The notes under the pieces: generated by a model | Told to the model about the DNA's origin: nothing | Database searches by the model: none | The model's input: only the letters and a program-made list of their open reading frames with translations | Position numbers and translations under genes: made by a program | Assembly (NCBI GenBank): GCA_965656535.1 | Contig: CBFHKX010000001.1 | Coordinates: forward strand, 186,001 to 250,000 | DNA length: 64,000 nt | From: Lishizhenia sp965656535 | GTDB taxonomy: Bacteria; Bacteroidota; Bacteroidia; Flavobacteriales_D; Crocinitomicaceae | Reading direction: 5' to 3' | Shown: one piece after another, positions 63,254 through 64,000 of the stretch | Position numbering within the stretch: position 1 is the first letter of the stretch | How the letters are laid out: the number at the start of each line of letters is the position of its first letter

Positions 63254-63261
63254 CAAAGATA
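63254..63261 (-). promoter_or_regulatory. -7 box of the desaturase promoter
   Basis: TATCTTTG on the minus strand matches TAnnTTTG, 39 bp upstream of the ATG. A TTG lies 22 bp further upstream (63286-63284), slightly beyond ideal spacing. Confidence 0.6.
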
Positions 63262-63406
63262 AGACATAAATCAATTAAAATTGCAAAAATCAGTTAATGA
63301 TATCTATCAACTTTCTATTGGTAGGGTTTAAAAACCTAGACTTTATTACATAAATACATTAAAAAAAATAGTTGCATACATTCTTATGTTTACGCATTTG
63401 AATATC

Positions 63407-63414
63407 TATTTTTG
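63407..63414 (+). promoter_or_regulatory. -7 box of the pgk promoter
   Basis: TATTTTTG matches TAnnTTTG, 18 bp upstream of the ATG at 63433. Confidence 0.5.
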
Positions 63415-63432
63415 TGGTTTAATCAAAAAAAT

Positions 63433-64000
63433 ATGACTTCAATTTCATCTCAAAATTTCGACAATAAAACAGCTTTGGTTCGGGTAGATTTTAATGTGCC
63501 TTTGTCTTCTGACTCAACCGTTATAACCGATGACACAAGAATGAGAGCAGCTTTACCAACTATAAAACATATTTTAAATGATGGTGGAAAAGTGGTATTA
63601 ATGTCGCACCTTGGAAGACCAAAAAATGGTGTGGAAGATAAATTTTCCTTGCATCACTTAGTTAAGCACCTATCTGTATTGTTAGAAAGAGATGTCAAAT
63701 TTGCCGACGATTGCATTGGAGAAAAAACAGAAAAAATTGTAGCTGATTTGAAAAAAGGCGACGTTTGTTTAATAGAAAACTTACGTTTTTATAAAGAAGA
63801 AACTGAAGGAAACCTTGAATTTGCCGAGAAACTTTCAAAACTTGGAGATATTTACGTAAACGATGCTTTTGGTACAGCGCACAGAGCGCATGCGAGTACA
63901 GCAATTGTTGCTCAGTTTTTTGAAGGAAAAAAATGCTTTGGTAAACTCTTACAAGCCGAAATTGAGAGCGTAGAAAAAGTATTGAACAGTACAGAAAAAC
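63433..64000 (+). CDS. pgk: Phosphoglycerate kinase (partial)
   Basis: The frame starts at ATG 63433 and runs off the right edge (189 codons present of an expected ~395). The N-terminal domain shows the 3-phosphoglycerate-binding features LVRVDFNVPL, DTRMRAALPTIKHIL, VVLMSHLGRPK, LIENLRFYKEE and YVNDAFGTAHRAHAST. The enzyme makes ATP in glycolysis. It is divergent from the desaturase, and the shared 218-bp gap holds both promoters. Confidence 0.97.
   Translation, partial: MTSISSQNFDNKTALVRVDFNVPLSSDSTVITDDTRMRAALPTIKHILNDGGKVVLMSHLGRPKNGVEDKFSLHHLVKHLSVLLERDVKFADDCIGEKTEKIVADLKKGDVCLIENLRFYKEETEGNLEFAEKLSKLGDIYVNDAFGTAHRAHASTAIVAQFFEGKKCFGKLLQAEIESVEKVLNSTEK

Overview
The window looks like ordinary chromosome of a low-GC member of the Bacteroidota, most likely order Flavobacteriales; the family is not determined. 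Evidence: a type IX secretion (T9SS) PorP/SprF protein, cargo with both type A and type B (CHU_C) C-terminal sorting domains, a SusC-style/OMP_b-brl TonB-dependent receptor, OmpA proteins with thrombospondin-3 repeats, a fumarate reductase/succinate dehydrogenase with a single cytochrome b subunit, and promoters of the Bacteroidota form TTG-N19-TAnnTTTG. I see no CRISPR array, rRNA, prophage or recognisable transposase. One tRNA (Ser-GGA) is present.

Layout. 0-6.4 kb: a partial TonB-dependent receptor, the sdhCAB operon and a broken TonB C-terminal-domain gene. 6.5-12.9 kb: a sugar MFS transporter, a CWC-type Cys-rich domain running in frame into a frameshifted acyl-CoA thioesterase, recJ, rluF and small unknowns. 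13-17.2 kb: a secreted protein joining a degenerate dual-specificity-phosphatase fold to two OmpA domains, an OmpA/TSP3 porin-like protein, and pth. 17.3-19.8 kb: an acyl-CoA carboxylase beta subunit followed by a 202-206 bp tandem repeat array with perfect hairpins. 19.8-30.2 kb: an envelope/secretome region (lipoproteins, PorP/SprF plus a LTD-CotH-CHU_C cargo, DUF2490, a kelch protein, a DUF4139/MuiA protein). 30.2-40.6 kb: cdd, a VTC polyphosphate polymerase-like protein plus DUF4956, enoyl-CoA hydratase, a flippase, a radical-SAM/B12-like protein with VF530 and an unusual SDR, and a two-domain OmpA protein. 40.6-41.6 kb: about 900 bp of AT-rich sequence with no convincing gene. 41.6-47.9 kb: an ABC exporter, a DMT transporter, aspS and purH. 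48-55.2 kb: the elongasome operon mreB-mreC-mreD-mrdA-(OM lipoprotein)-rodA-CPBP protease, mostly with 4-bp overlaps. 55.3-58 kb: exbB-membrane protein-exbD-exbD. 58-62 kb: tRNA-Ser, hemJ-tatD-ansA, a thioesterase, an S4 protein and a YjbR protein. 62-64 kb: a fatty-acid desaturase and the start of pgk.

No wholly new multi-gene system is evident. The most interesting points are: (1) the thioesterase frameshift falls exactly on an in-phase A_AAA_AAG heptamer (the E. coli dnaX slippery site) directly before a stop, and the -1 frame restores the conserved protein; (2) the pseudo-phosphatase/double-OmpA secreted protein; (3) the hairpin tandem repeat array with inverted and degenerate flanking copies; (4) an SDR with an N-terminal zinc-ribbon-like module and no catalytic Tyr; (5) an outer-membrane lipoprotein gene translationally coupled inside the rod-shape operon. 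Three genes in the first 13 kb carry reading-frame lesions (one nonsense, two at A/T hexamers), so homopolymer error in the assembly is a serious alternative for the frameshift findings.
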